Source: Pseudomonas sp. P8_241
GTDB lineage: Bacteria > Pseudomonadota > Gammaproteobacteria > Pseudomonadales > Pseudomonadaceae
DNA length: 64,000 nucleotides
Direction: 5' to 3'
NCBI RefSeq assembly: GCF_034008315.1
Contig: NZ_CP125377.1
Location: 3,360,001-3,424,000, forward strand
Positions within the stretch are counted from its first letter, which is position 1, and the number at the start of each line of letters is the position of its first letter. The notes beneath the pieces are model-generated. The model was not told where the DNA came from. It saw only the letters and a list, made by a program, of their open reading frames with translations, and searched no databases. This document shows positions 8,606 to 16,238 of this stretch, one piece after another. Position numbers and translations under genes: made by a program.

Positions 8606-8633
8606 GCCACCTATTGAACAAGGAACATCCTCC

Positions 8634-9500
8634 ATGAAACTCGCTCGCTACAGCTACAACGGCACCACTTCCATCGGCCGCGTCGACGGTGATCGCGTGA
8701 TCGACCTGGCGTCACTGTTGCCCGCCGATGCTGCCGACGTGGCCGCGGTACTGGCCTTGCCGCAAGTGCTGGCCGCCGCTGCCCACCTGGTCGCCACCCC
8801 TGAAAACAGCATTGCCCTGGATCAGGTGCGCCTGCTGGCCCCCATCCTGCGTCCGGGAAAATTCATGTGCCTGGGCATGAACTACAAAGACCACGAAGAA
8901 GAAGCGCGTCGCCTGGGTGTGCCCATTCCGACCTCGCAAGTCTGGTTCAGCAAGCAGATCACCTGCATCACCGGGCCCTACCACGACGTGCATTTCCCGC
9001 AAGTGGTCGAACGCCTCGACTACGAAGCCGAAATGGGCGTGGTCATCGGCAAGGGCGGGCGCCGCATCAGCGAGGCGGATGCCTTGCAACACGTGGCTGG
9101 CTACTTCGTCGCCAACGACGTCAGCGCCCGTGACTGGCAGGCCAAAAGCCCGACCTGGACCCTGGGCAAATCCTTCGACACCCATGGCCCGATCGGCCCG
9201 TGGATCGTCACCGCCGACGAGATCGCCGACCCGCAACAACTCACCGTCAGCCTCAGCGTCAACGGTGAGCGTCGCCAGCATTCGTCCACTGAACTGATGA
9301 TTTACAGCGTCGCGAAGCAGATTGCCTACCTCAGCGAAGTGATGACCCTGGAGCCTGGCGACATCCTGATCACCGGCACCCCGGCGGGCGTCGGCATCGC
9401 CATGCAGCCCCCAACCTTCCTGCAGGTGGGCGATGTGGTGCGTGTGGAAATCGAAGGCATCGGCCATATCCAGAACACCATCGTCGCCGAGCCCCGTTGA
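8634..9500 (+). CDS. Fumarylacetoacetate hydrolase family protein (cassette B)
   Basis: A 288-residue FAH-fold enzyme. The start MKLARYSYNG is typical. The catalytic core reads GMNYKDHEEEA (active-site His), LDYEAEMGVVIG (E-x-E metal ligands), VANDVSARDWQ, KSFDTHGPIGPWIV and ITGTPAGVGIAMQPP, all canonical. It would hydrolyse or isomerise the ring-fission product made by the adjacent extradiol dioxygenase. It is the second of three FAH-family genes in the window and has a more conventional active site than the first (NDVSARD rather than NEGSVRD). A GC-rich hairpin lies just after the stop. Confidence 0.9.
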   Translation: MKLARYSYNGTTSIGRVDGDRVIDLASLLPADAADVAAVLALPQVLAAAAHLVATPENSIALDQVRLLAPILRPGKFMCLGMNYKDHEEEARRLGVPIPTSQVWFSKQITCITGPYHDVHFPQVVERLDYEAEMGVVIGKGGRRISEADALQHVAGYFVANDVSARDWQAKSPTWTLGKSFDTHGPIGPWIVTADEIADPQQLTVSLSVNGERRQHSSTELMIYSVAKQIAYLSEVMTLEPGDILITGTPAGVGIAMQPPTFLQVGDVVRVEIEGIGHIQNTIVAEPR

Positions 9501-9508
9501 AACATGGC

Positions 9509-9531
9509 CGGCCGGCGCACATCGCCGGCCG
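9509..9531 (+). terminator. GC-rich hairpin after FAH gene
   Basis: CGGCCGGC and GCCGGCCG form an 8-bp stem with a 7-base loop just after the stop codon, without a T run. It may stabilise or partly terminate the upstream message before the BKACE gene. Confidence 0.45.
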
Positions 9532-9543
9532 TTCCCATGCCTG

Positions 9544-9559
9544 AATAACAACAAGAAGG
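9544..9559 (+). promoter_or_regulatory. Crc/Hfq-type A-rich site before BKACE gene
   Basis: AATAACAACAAGAAGG contains two overlapping exact matches to AANAAYAA and overlaps the AGAAGG ribosome-binding site of the gene at 9569. Confidence 0.7.
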
Positions 9560-9568
9560 TCCTCCGCC

Positions 9569-10504
9569 ATGGCTGCACACAGCAAGAAAATCATTATCAC
9601 CTGCGCTATCACCGGTTCCATTCATACCCCGTCGATGTCGCCGTATCTGCCGATCACCCCGGAGCAGATCGCCCGTTCCGCCATAGAAGCCGCTGAGGCG
9701 GGAGCTGCGGTTGTGCACCTGCATGCCCGTGATCCGCACAACGGTTTCCCCAGCCAGGACCCGGCCCTGTACGAGCAGTTCCTGCCGCAGATCAAGCGCG
9801 AGTCGAATGTGGTGATCAACCTCACCACGGGTGGCTCGCCGACCATGAGCGTGGAAGAACGCATCGAACCGGCCATGCGCTTCAAGCCGGAGGTGGCCTC
9901 GCTGAACATGGGCTCGATGAACTTCGGCATGTACGAGCTGTTGCAGCGCTACAAGGAGTTCCAGCATGACTGGGAGCAGCCGTACCTGGCCAGCAGCGAC
10001 GAACGCATCTTCCGCAATACCTTCAAGGACATTGCGCAAATCCTAACGGCCTGCAGCGAGCAGGGCACCCGTTTTGAAATCGAGTGTTATGACATCGGCC
10101 ATCTGTACACCGCCGCGCATTTCCGTGAGCGACTGCTGGTAAAGGACCCGCTGTTCATCCAGTCGGTGTTCGGCATCCGTGGCGGCATCGGTACCCACCC
10201 CGAAGACGTCGCCCACATGAAACGCACCGCCGACCGCCTGTTCGGCGACACCTACAACTGGTCGGTGCTCGGCGTCGGCGCGCAGCAGCCACGCATCGCC
10301 ACCCAGTCGTTGCTGCTGGGGGGCCATGTGCGCGTGGGCCTGGAAGACAACCTGTGGCTGGGCAAGGGCCGCCTGGCGCAGAGCAATGCCGAGCAGGTAC
10401 GGGCCATCAGGGGCGTGATCGAGTCCCTGGGTTTCGAAGTGGCGACGGCCGAGGACGCCCGGCAAATCATGCAGCTCAAAGGGCGTGACAACGTCGCTTT
10501 CTAA
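9569..10504 (+). CDS. BKACE family beta-keto acid cleavage enzyme
   Basis: The 311-residue protein matches the 3-keto-5-aminohexanoate cleavage (Kce, DUF849/BKACE) family: KIIITCAITGSIHTP at the N-terminus, AAVVHLHARDPHNG with the zinc-binding His-x-His pair, LTTGGSPTMSVEERI, and a C-terminal GLEDNLWLGKGRLAQSNAEQV typical of the family. BKACE enzymes are zinc TIM barrels that condense a beta-keto acid with acetyl-CoA and release acetoacetate plus a new acyl-CoA. After an FAH-family hydrolase this suggests that ring fission leaves a 3-oxo acid. The substrate cannot be read from the sequence. Confidence 0.9.
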   Translation: MAAHSKKIIITCAITGSIHTPSMSPYLPITPEQIARSAIEAAEAGAAVVHLHARDPHNGFPSQDPALYEQFLPQIKRESNVVINLTTGGSPTMSVEERIEPAMRFKPEVASLNMGSMNFGMYELLQRYKEFQHDWEQPYLASSDERIFRNTFKDIAQILTACSEQGTRFEIECYDIGHLYTAAHFRERLLVKDPLFIQSVFGIRGGIGTHPEDVAHMKRTADRLFGDTYNWSVLGVGAQQPRIATQSLLLGGHVRVGLEDNLWLGKGRLAQSNAEQVRAIRGVIESLGFEVATAEDARQIMQLKGRDNVAF

Positions 10505-10549
10505 GCGCCGCGCCACCGCTACCCAGCCCCTTCAAGGAACCCGCCACAA

Positions 10550-10568
10550 CTGCCGCGAACAGCGGCAG
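10550..10568 (+). terminator. Small GC hairpin upstream of FadL-like gene
   Basis: CTGCCGC and GCGGCAG pair around a 5-base loop in the 169-base spacer after the BKACE gene. There is no T run; weak terminator or mRNA-stability element. Confidence 0.35.
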
Positions 10569-10642
10569 CGGACCCGTGCGCGCCGCATTTGGCAGAAGCC
10601 TGCCCATCCGCGCCACGGCCCTACGGCTTCACCCAACCATGC

Positions 10643-10656
10643 CAATAAAAATAATA
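10643..10656 (+). promoter_or_regulatory. Crc/Hfq-type A-rich site before FadL-like gene
   Basis: AATAAAAATAATAG includes the exact match AAAAATAA and lies just before the GGGAG ribosome-binding site of the gene at 10674. Confidence 0.6.
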
Positions 10657-10673
10657 GTCATACGGGAGTTTCA

Positions 10674-11867
10674 ATGAACATCAACCTTGCGTTGAACACC
10701 AGGGCCTTGCGTCGTTCGCTGACCGGCGTCGGCCTGCTGCTGTGCGGCACTCAAGCCTGCCAGGCGATGAACTTCAACAGCCCCACCTCCGCCAGTATCG
10801 AGTCGGCGCAGATGGGTGGCGCCTCCATGGCCTTCCCCCAGTCAAGCATGATCGCCAGCGATAACCCCGCCGGCATGGCCGACCTGGGCAACCGCATCGA
10901 CGGCGGCCTGCAGATGTTTTTCGGCAACTTTCACTCAAGCTTCGGCAACGAAAACAACAAGGACGATTTCAAGGTACGGGTGCCGATCCCCAGCGGCGGT
11001 TTCAACCATGTGCTGGACGAGCGCATGTCGGTCGGCATGTCGGTCTATTCCATTGGCTCCGGCTCCGATTACAGCCATGAAGCGGTACCGGGCATGGGCA
11101 ATCCCGATGTGAAAACCAAGATCGCCTACGTCAATTTCGCCCCGACCCTGTCCTATAAAGTGACCCCGGATTTTGCCCTGGGCTTGTCCGTCCTGCTCGG
11201 CGTCCAGCAACTGCAAGCCCGCGGCCTGGTGGCACCCGGTCCCGATGGCAGCCTGGCGTTGTCACCCAGCCACGGCATCGCCACCACCACGGGCTACGGC
11301 TGGCGGGTAGGGGGCCTGTGGCACATCAACCCGTTGCTGAGTGTCGGCGCGTCTTACTCACCGAAAATGCGTTTTGGCGATGCCAAGGGCTACAAGGATG
11401 ACCTGCTGGCGATTGCCGGTGGCCACCTGGACTTGCCTGAGCAATATGGCGTGGGGGTGGCGCTGCGCGTCACCCAGGATGTGACCCTGGCGCTTGACTA
11501 CTTGCGCATTGGCTGGGGCGACGTGGGCTTCCTGAATAATCCCCAGGGTGCCGGCCTCAACAGTCAGGATGTGTACCGCGTGGGGGCTTCGTGGAACGCC
11601 AGCAAAACATTCACCCTGCGCGCCGGTTTCAAGCACGCCAGCGAGGCCGTGGACTCAGATCATACGGCGGCCAACTACTACTCGCCCGGCATCCTCAATG
11701 ACTCGGTCTCCGCCGGTTTCACCTATCACCTGCCCGAGCAGACCGATATCTCCCTGGGCTATGAATACCACTTGCCCGACACCCTGCACGGTACCGGGCC
11801 CAGCACCGGCAGCAACATCGACGCGCACTATTCGCAAGTTCTGTTGGGCATTGGCATGAAGTTCTAA
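10674..11867 (+). CDS. OmpP1/FadL-family outer membrane channel
   Basis: A 397-residue outer membrane beta-barrel precursor. After the signal peptide (cleavage near ACQA, about residues 30-34) comes MNFNSPTSASIESAQMGGASMAF, which resembles the N-terminal hatch segment of FadL/TodX/OmpP1 channels. These pass hydrophobic substrates such as fatty acids, toluene or other aromatics through lateral diffusion. The chain ends in Phe (LLGIGMKF), as barrel proteins do. The start with GGGAG upstream is preferred over an in-frame ATG at 10485, which would add 63 basic residues ahead of the signal peptide. Its position after cassette B suggests uptake of a hydrophobic aromatic growth substrate. Confidence 0.88.
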   Translation: MNINLALNTRALRRSLTGVGLLLCGTQACQAMNFNSPTSASIESAQMGGASMAFPQSSMIASDNPAGMADLGNRIDGGLQMFFGNFHSSFGNENNKDDFKVRVPIPSGGFNHVLDERMSVGMSVYSIGSGSDYSHEAVPGMGNPDVKTKIAYVNFAPTLSYKVTPDFALGLSVLLGVQQLQARGLVAPGPDGSLALSPSHGIATTTGYGWRVGGLWHINPLLSVGASYSPKMRFGDAKGYKDDLLAIAGGHLDLPEQYGVGVALRVTQDVTLALDYLRIGWGDVGFLNNPQGAGLNSQDVYRVGASWNASKTFTLRAGFKHASEAVDSDHTAANYYSPGILNDSVSAGFTYHLPEQTDISLGYEYHLPDTLHGTGPSTGSNIDAHYSQVLLGIGMKF

Positions 11868-11876
11868 GCGATAAAG

Positions 11877-11902
11877 CTGCGCCACTCTCAACCGTGGCGC
11901 AG
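11877..11902 (+). terminator. Strong hairpin after FadL-like gene
   Basis: CTGCGCCAC and GTGGCGCAG form a perfect 9-bp stem with an 8-base loop nine bases after the stop. No T run follows. Confidence 0.55.
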
Positions 11903-11988
11903 CAGCGCGAGTGCCGGCAGGGTCCCGGGTGGGCGGGGCTGGTAGAGTCGGTTATCCTTGCTCCCCTAACGCCCAGTCGGTACCGGTA

Positions 11989-12720
11989 ATGAACGAAAAG
12001 GCCATCCCCACCCCAAAGCGTCCCAAAGCCGACGCTACGCTTGCCAAAAAAGCGCCGGCACAGAAAAAAGCCAAGGCCGCTGAACCATTGGCCGACGACA
12101 CAGACGCACCACGCCAACCGCGCATCAACGAAAAAGCCCGCCTGCGCACGCGCAACAAATTGCTGCGTGCCGCGCGCTCGGTGATGGGGCGCAAAGGCAT
12201 CGAAGCGACCGCCATCAATGACATTACCGAGGAGGCCGAGCTCTCTTTCGGCTCCTTCTACAATTACTTCTCCAGCAAGGAAGAAGTCGCCCGGGCGGTG
12301 TTCATCGAAGACGCCCTCGCCATGATTGCCGAGCTCGACGCGGGGAACGCCGCGGATGCGGGCATCGCCGAACGGGTAGGGGTCAACATCCGCCGTACCA
12401 TCCACCGCGGCCTCACCGATCCGGTCTGGGGCTGGTTCCTGGTGCACTCCATGTACAGCATCAACGACATGATCTCGACCATGGGTAATCCCCTGGCGCG
12501 GGATATCCTGATCGGCAACAACGAAGGGGCGTTCGACGTCGTCGACATCGACTCCACCGTGGACTGCATCATTGGCGGCATGCTGTTCCTGTTGCGCAAG
12601 ATCCTTGAGGGTGGTCGTCCGGTCAGTGCTGTAGAAAGCATGGTGCAGTACATCTTGCGCGGGATGGGGGTTGCTCATGATGAGGTCGACAGGATTATTC
12701 ATATTGATCTCAGTGTCTGA
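11989..12720 (+). CDS. TetR-family transcriptional regulator with basic N-terminal tail
   Basis: A 243-residue TetR-like protein. An Ala/Lys/Pro-rich basic tail (residues 1-45) precedes the helix-turn-helix (RNKLLRAARSVMGRKGIEATAINDITEEAELSFGSFYNYFSSKEEV), followed by a helical ligand domain. The tail is longer than usual and may add non-specific DNA contacts. The start at 11989 is chosen over the upstream in-frame GTG because the extra residues look like spacer DNA; no clear ribosome-binding site is visible. It lies between the FadL-like gene and an MFS gene and ends at a strong terminator. It is not closely similar to the two TetR proteins at 56 and 61 kb. Confidence 0.85.
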   Translation: MNEKAIPTPKRPKADATLAKKAPAQKKAKAAEPLADDTDAPRQPRINEKARLRTRNKLLRAARSVMGRKGIEATAINDITEEAELSFGSFYNYFSSKEEVARAVFIEDALAMIAELDAGNAADAGIAERVGVNIRRTIHRGLTDPVWGWFLVHSMYSINDMISTMGNPLARDILIGNNEGAFDVVDIDSTVDCIIGGMLFLLRKILEGGRPVSAVESMVQYILRGMGVAHDEVDRIIHIDLSV

Positions 12721-12806
12721 CATCGTCAGCCAGGGTGCTGCGGCAGCAGGTAGGGACCTGAGCCAGGAATAGCTGGCTTCAACACCACAAAAGAACAGGC
12801 AATAGC

Positions 12807-12838
12807 GCCTGGAACCGAAAGGTTTCAGGCTTTTTTTT
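12807..12838 (+). terminator. Strong Rho-independent terminator after TetR gene
   Basis: GCCTGGAACC, loop GAAA, GGTTTCAGGC form a 10-bp stem (one G-T pair) followed by eight T residues. It is the clearest intrinsic terminator in the window. Confidence 0.9.
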
Positions 12839-12990
12839 GTTTTTCAACGGTGATCAGCCTGGGTGGCACGGAGGGAATCGTCTCGATCATTGATCTGGTA
12901 AAGCGGCCATCTTCGAGTAGGCCGACCTGATTCGCCCACTGGAACCTTTCATTCGCTCGGATTAATGCGACCAAGGGTGAAGGGAATATC

Positions 12991-13010
12991 TCAACCACTG
13001 TTGATATAAT
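12991..13010 (+). promoter_or_regulatory. TCAACC-AC-TGTTGA operator-like palindrome abutting a TATAAT -10 box
   Basis: The near-palindrome at 12991-13004 is followed directly by TATAAT at 13005-13010. Its half-sites match the TCAACA-N2-TGTTGA palindromes in the two TetR/CocE intergenic regions at 55.9 and 60.9 kb, with one changed base. A repressor bound here would cover the -35/-10 spacer of the MFS promoter. No good -35 box is visible. Confidence 0.5.
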
Positions 13011-13160
13011 TTGCGGGTGAACGTAGGCTCGTGAAGAAACGGCGATGCTCCAGCTGCAGGAGGCGGTATCGGCTGGACATGAAGGGAGCTTCAGCCCGTT
13101 ACGCCGGTGTTTAAAACTGCGCGAGTCCGCCTACAGACGCCACGCCAGCTGGTTTTCCAT

Positions 13161-13173
13161 AACAATAATAAGG
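13161..13173 (+). promoter_or_regulatory. Crc/Hfq-type A-rich site before MFS gene
   Basis: AACAATAATAAGG contains the exact motif AACAATAA and overlaps the AAGGA ribosome-binding site of the gene at 13183. Confidence 0.7.
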
Positions 13174-13182
13174 ACACATCAC

Positions 13183-14400
13183 ATGAAACGCTGGTCAGTA
13201 CTCGTTGGATGCTTCCTGGGGATGAGCATCGCGCCGCCCGCCATTCTCCTGATTCCGCTGGGCCTGTTCATGAAGTCGGTCACCGCCGAGTTCGGCTGGT
13301 CGCGGACTGATTTCTCCATCATCATTTCCGCTGCATCTATCTGTAATGCCCTGGTGATGCCGCTCGCCGGCTACCTCGTCGACCGTTTTGGCGCACGCCG
13401 GGTCGCGCTGCTGGGCACGGTGCTGGGGTGTGGCAGCTATATGTGCCTGTCGCTGACCCATTCTTTCGGCGCTTTTGTTGCGATCACGGCGTTGAGTGTG
13501 GCCCTGGGCAATCTGGCGAGTTATCCGGCTTTCCTGTTTTTGACCCAGCGCTGGTTCGACAAGCACCTTGGGCTTGCCTTTGCCATTACCTCGTCGGGCC
13601 TGGCGGTGGGCACCGGCGGGTTCTCCTACCTGATTTCGCAAAACATCGTGTTGCACGGCTGGCGGGACGCTTTTGTGGTGGCCGGGGCGATTGCCCTGGT
13701 CATTGGCCTGGTCAATCTCGCGGTGTTTGTCCGTGACAACAAGGGGCCGATGCCCGAGGCAGAACGCCGCGGTGAGAAAACGCAGCCTGGTCAGGACGGT
13801 CTGACCCTGCGCAGTGCCATGGGGACGCGGGATTTCTGGCTGTATTCCCTGGCCTTTGTGCTGGTGCTGTTTGGCGCTGTCGGCGCAAGTTTTCACCTGC
13901 CTGCGATGCTCTCGGATTGGGGCGTATCCCCCGCGCAGATTGCCGGCATTGTTGCGGCCGGGTCTGTCGGGTCACTGTTTGGGCGGCTGTTCGGTGGTGC
14001 CTTGCTGGATCATTTGCACACCCGCACCGTGGCCGGGATCTTCCTCGCCTGCCAGTTCGTCGGTTTCCTGATGCTGATCGAAGGGCCGAATTGGGCGCTG
14101 GTCGCCAGCTTTCTGATCGGAGCAACCCAGGGCGCCGAGATCGATATCCTCGGTTATCTGATTGCCCGCCGATTTGGCCGGTTGGCTTACGCGCGGATCT
14201 TCGGCAGTGCCTTTTCGGTCACCCTGCTGGGCGCCATTATCGGCCCCATCGTGCTGGGCATGGTGTTTGATAAAAGCGGCTCCTATAACCTCGGCTTGAT
14301 GCTGTTCCCGGTACTGCCGGTTCTGGCGTTCGGCTTGTTGTGCCTGTCTGCCAGGTCGCCGCAACAGACGTGGATGTCCACTGCGGCCAAAGTCACCTAG
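13183..14400 (+). CDS. MFS transporter (12 TM, monocarboxylate-porter-like)
   Basis: A 405-residue hydrophobic protein with about 12 predicted transmembrane segments, in two groups separated by a polar loop (PEAERRGEKTQPGQD, about residue 190). LVDRFGARRVALLG between TM2 and TM3 is the MFS motif A region. The overall pattern (EFGWSRTDFSIIISAASICNALVMPLAGYLVDRFG) resembles MCT/oxalate-formate-antiporter-like MFS carriers of organic acids. The start at 13183 has AAGGA upstream; an in-frame ATG 46 codons earlier is rejected. It precedes an OprB-like porin, so the pair may bring one solute across both membranes. Confidence 0.85.
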   Translation: MKRWSVLVGCFLGMSIAPPAILLIPLGLFMKSVTAEFGWSRTDFSIIISAASICNALVMPLAGYLVDRFGARRVALLGTVLGCGSYMCLSLTHSFGAFVAITALSVALGNLASYPAFLFLTQRWFDKHLGLAFAITSSGLAVGTGGFSYLISQNIVLHGWRDAFVVAGAIALVIGLVNLAVFVRDNKGPMPEAERRGEKTQPGQDGLTLRSAMGTRDFWLYSLAFVLVLFGAVGASFHLPAMLSDWGVSPAQIAGIVAAGSVGSLFGRLFGGALLDHLHTRTVAGIFLACQFVGFLMLIEGPNWALVASFLIGATQGAEIDILGYLIARRFGRLAYARIFGSAFSVTLLGAIIGPIVLGMVFDKSGSYNLGLMLFPVLPVLAFGLLCLSARSPQQTWMSTAAKVT

Positions 14401-14430
14401 TTCGATCCATTCACTTCAGCTTCTGAATAC

Positions 14431-14445
14431 AACAAAAATAAAAGG
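14431..14445 (+). promoter_or_regulatory. Crc/Hfq-type A-rich site before porin gene
   Basis: AACAAAAATAAAAGG contains the exact motif AAAAATAA and overlaps the AAAGG ribosome-binding site of the gene at 14453. Confidence 0.65.
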
Positions 14446-14452
14446 TAATTGT

Positions 14453-15922
14453 ATGCGGCCCACCTCAATCGGGATGAACCGAATCCGTAGGCGTGCGCCC
14501 GAATTCATAAGGCTGACGCTGGCGGCATCCCTGGCACTCTGGGCAGCTCATGGCTTGAATGCTCGCGCTGAAACATCACCCAAGGAGCAGAATCTGGTCG
14601 GGCAGGTGGCCCCGGAACTGAAATTGCCGGCTGCGTCCCTTGAACCGGCAGCAGCGCAGAAATCACTGCCCGACAGTCAATTGCTTGGCCAAATCATCGA
14701 GCGTAAAAAACAGTTCGCGAAAATCGATGCCCTGGCGGAACACGGCCAACTGACCGAGTTGCCACCGCCGTCGGAAAGTATCCTCGGTGATGCCGGTGGA
14801 CTGCGCAGTGATCTGGCTGAACACGGGATTGGCTTCAACATCCTCAACATGTCCAACTTTACCAATAACTACACGAATCACGACCGGCACAATCCGCAAG
14901 CCTACGGCGGCGAGCGTCCCACTTACTCGTCGAACCTGGTGGCCGGGTTTACCTATGACCTGGGGCAGGTTGGCCTGGAAAATGGCCAGTTCATCTTCGG
15001 GGTGGGCAGTTACTACTCCAGCTGGGACGAAGTGAATCCGTCTTCGAAATTCAGCTACACGCGTATCGCCTACTACCAGAGCCTGTGGGATAAAACTGTC
15101 GAATTCAAAATCGGTGTGTTGCCCAACGACCTGGAGTTCGTCGGCCCCTTCACTGGCGGTACGCTGGTGGGGGGAACCCAGGGTTTGCAGGCGCTTATCC
15201 CGTACCAGGTCGGCCTGAGCCACGCGCCTGTGTCCAGCCCGGCAGCCAACGTGACCTTGAACATGGGAAACTTTTATAACAAGTTCGGCGTGCAACGCAG
15301 TATCAGTCCCGACGGTATGGGGCCGGAAATTGACCGCCACCTGGGCGAACTCGACATGCACGTTGACCATGGCGGTGCGCTGTATATCGATGAGCTCGGC
15401 TTTAAACGCAACGCGACCCCGGGCACGCCCTATGCCTGGCTGCGTGCCGGTTATATCTACAACACCTCGGACTACACGCAGTTCTTGAGTAACGAGCGTA
15501 GCGACGACAACTACGCCGGTTACGTCCTCGGCGACTACCAGTTCTACCAGTTCGACAGCGCCATTGCCTCAAGGGGCCTATATGCCGGTTTTACCTGGAT
15601 GTCTGCGCCAGAGGATCGCAACCTGTTTGACCTGTATTACGGCTTTCGCGTCTTCGCCAAAGGGCCCTTTGATTCGCGCCCGTTCGACATGTTGACCCTG
15701 GAATACGGGTATACCAGCTACAGCGACGATGCCAACGCCAAGCTCGACAAATTCCACGTGTCGAACGCCGACGATTCAAAGTCCACGACCCTTGCCTACA
15801 ACATGCGTCTTGCTGCGGGAACCTATTTGCGTACGGGGCTCAGTTACGTCGAGCATCCAGCGTTCAGTCCCGACGTCAAGGATGCACTTAATCTGCAGGT
15901 CGGCATCACTTTGTTTTTTTGA
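14453..15922 (+). CDS. OprB-like carbohydrate/organic-solute porin
   Basis: A 489-residue outer membrane porin precursor. A long signal peptide (charged start, hydrophobic LTLAASLALWAAHGL, cleavage near ARA) is followed by an Ala/Pro-rich segment and a beta barrel with repeated aromatic strands. The C-terminal half (GLYAGFTWMSAPEDRNLFDLYYGFRVFAKGPF and a terminal Phe-Phe) matches the OprB family of carbohydrate-selective porins. It sits 52 bases after the MFS gene. In this catabolic setting the solute may be a sugar conjugate or another polar compound; this is not determined. Confidence 0.82.
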   Translation: MRPTSIGMNRIRRRAPEFIRLTLAASLALWAAHGLNARAETSPKEQNLVGQVAPELKLPAASLEPAAAQKSLPDSQLLGQIIERKKQFAKIDALAEHGQLTELPPPSESILGDAGGLRSDLAEHGIGFNILNMSNFTNNYTNHDRHNPQAYGGERPTYSSNLVAGFTYDLGQVGLENGQFIFGVGSYYSSWDEVNPSSKFSYTRIAYYQSLWDKTVEFKIGVLPNDLEFVGPFTGGTLVGGTQGLQALIPYQVGLSHAPVSSPAANVTLNMGNFYNKFGVQRSISPDGMGPEIDRHLGELDMHVDHGGALYIDELGFKRNATPGTPYAWLRAGYIYNTSDYTQFLSNERSDDNYAGYVLGDYQFYQFDSAIASRGLYAGFTWMSAPEDRNLFDLYYGFRVFAKGPFDSRPFDMLTLEYGYTSYSDDANAKLDKFHVSNADDSKSTTLAYNMRLAAGTYLRTGLSYVEHPAFSPDVKDALNLQVGITLFF

Positions 15923-16234
15923 TGCCTGAAATCGGCTAAACACACGCCCGATCAGTCGAGCCGCTCGTGCAATGCGGTGGCTCGGCGGGCGAGTCCGGGG
16001 CTATCAGCAATTCAACTAGCGCGCATCATTATTGGCCATTGGCCGTCCCGCAGGCATACGGGATAGGCTCTAAACGCAAGCGGCGCAGAGCGTCGACAAT
16101 CGAAGAACAACAAGAAGAATTCATATGCCAAGCGCGCCTTCGTGCTCCACGCCATATCCTCTTTGGTTCAGATTCGGCCGCCATGACCTCAATGGAACTT
16201 GCACTGTGCTGTCGTTGTGCGAAGGGGTGTCTCT
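15923..16234. other. 312-base spacer with a Crc site and a possible 37-codon leader ORF
   Basis: Between the porin stop and the chemoreceptor start the only notable content is the A-rich motif at 16103-16119 and the short reading frame at 16125-16238. The first 170 bases show no recognisable element. Confidence 0.6.
16103..16119 (+). promoter_or_regulatory. Crc/Hfq-type A-rich site before the leader ORF
   Basis: AAGAACAACAAGAAGAA contains exact AANAAYAA matches and lies just before the ATG at 16125 rather than before the chemoreceptor start 110 bases downstream. Confidence 0.6.
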
Positions 16235-16238
16235 ATGA
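16125..16238 (+). CDS. Possible 37-residue leader peptide coupled to the chemoreceptor
   Basis: A 37-codon frame starts with ATG six bases after an AAGAAGAA purine run and ends with a TGA that overlaps the chemoreceptor ATG (ATGA overlap). The peptide begins [14 protein letters not shown] and has no recognised family. Two things suggest it is translated: the Crc/Hfq-type motif sits before this start and not before the chemoreceptor, and the stop/start overlap is the normal sign of translational coupling. It could equally be a chance frame. Confidence 0.4.
   Translation: MPSAPSCSTPYPLWFRFGRHDLNGTCTVLSLCEGVSL

Larger units (their letters stand above)
12721..13182. other. 462-base non-coding region with terminator, promoter/operator and Crc site
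   Basis: This spacer holds an intrinsic terminator for the TetR gene (12807-12838), a palindrome abutting a perfect TATAAT (12991-13010), a long 5-prime leader, and an A-rich Crc/Hfq-type site just before the MFS gene. No coding sequence is supported here. Confidence 0.6.

Noticed and set aside
10485..10673. N-terminal extension of the FadL-like gene
   Set aside because: The extra residues are basic and would precede a normal signal peptide; a good GGGAG site supports the later ATG.
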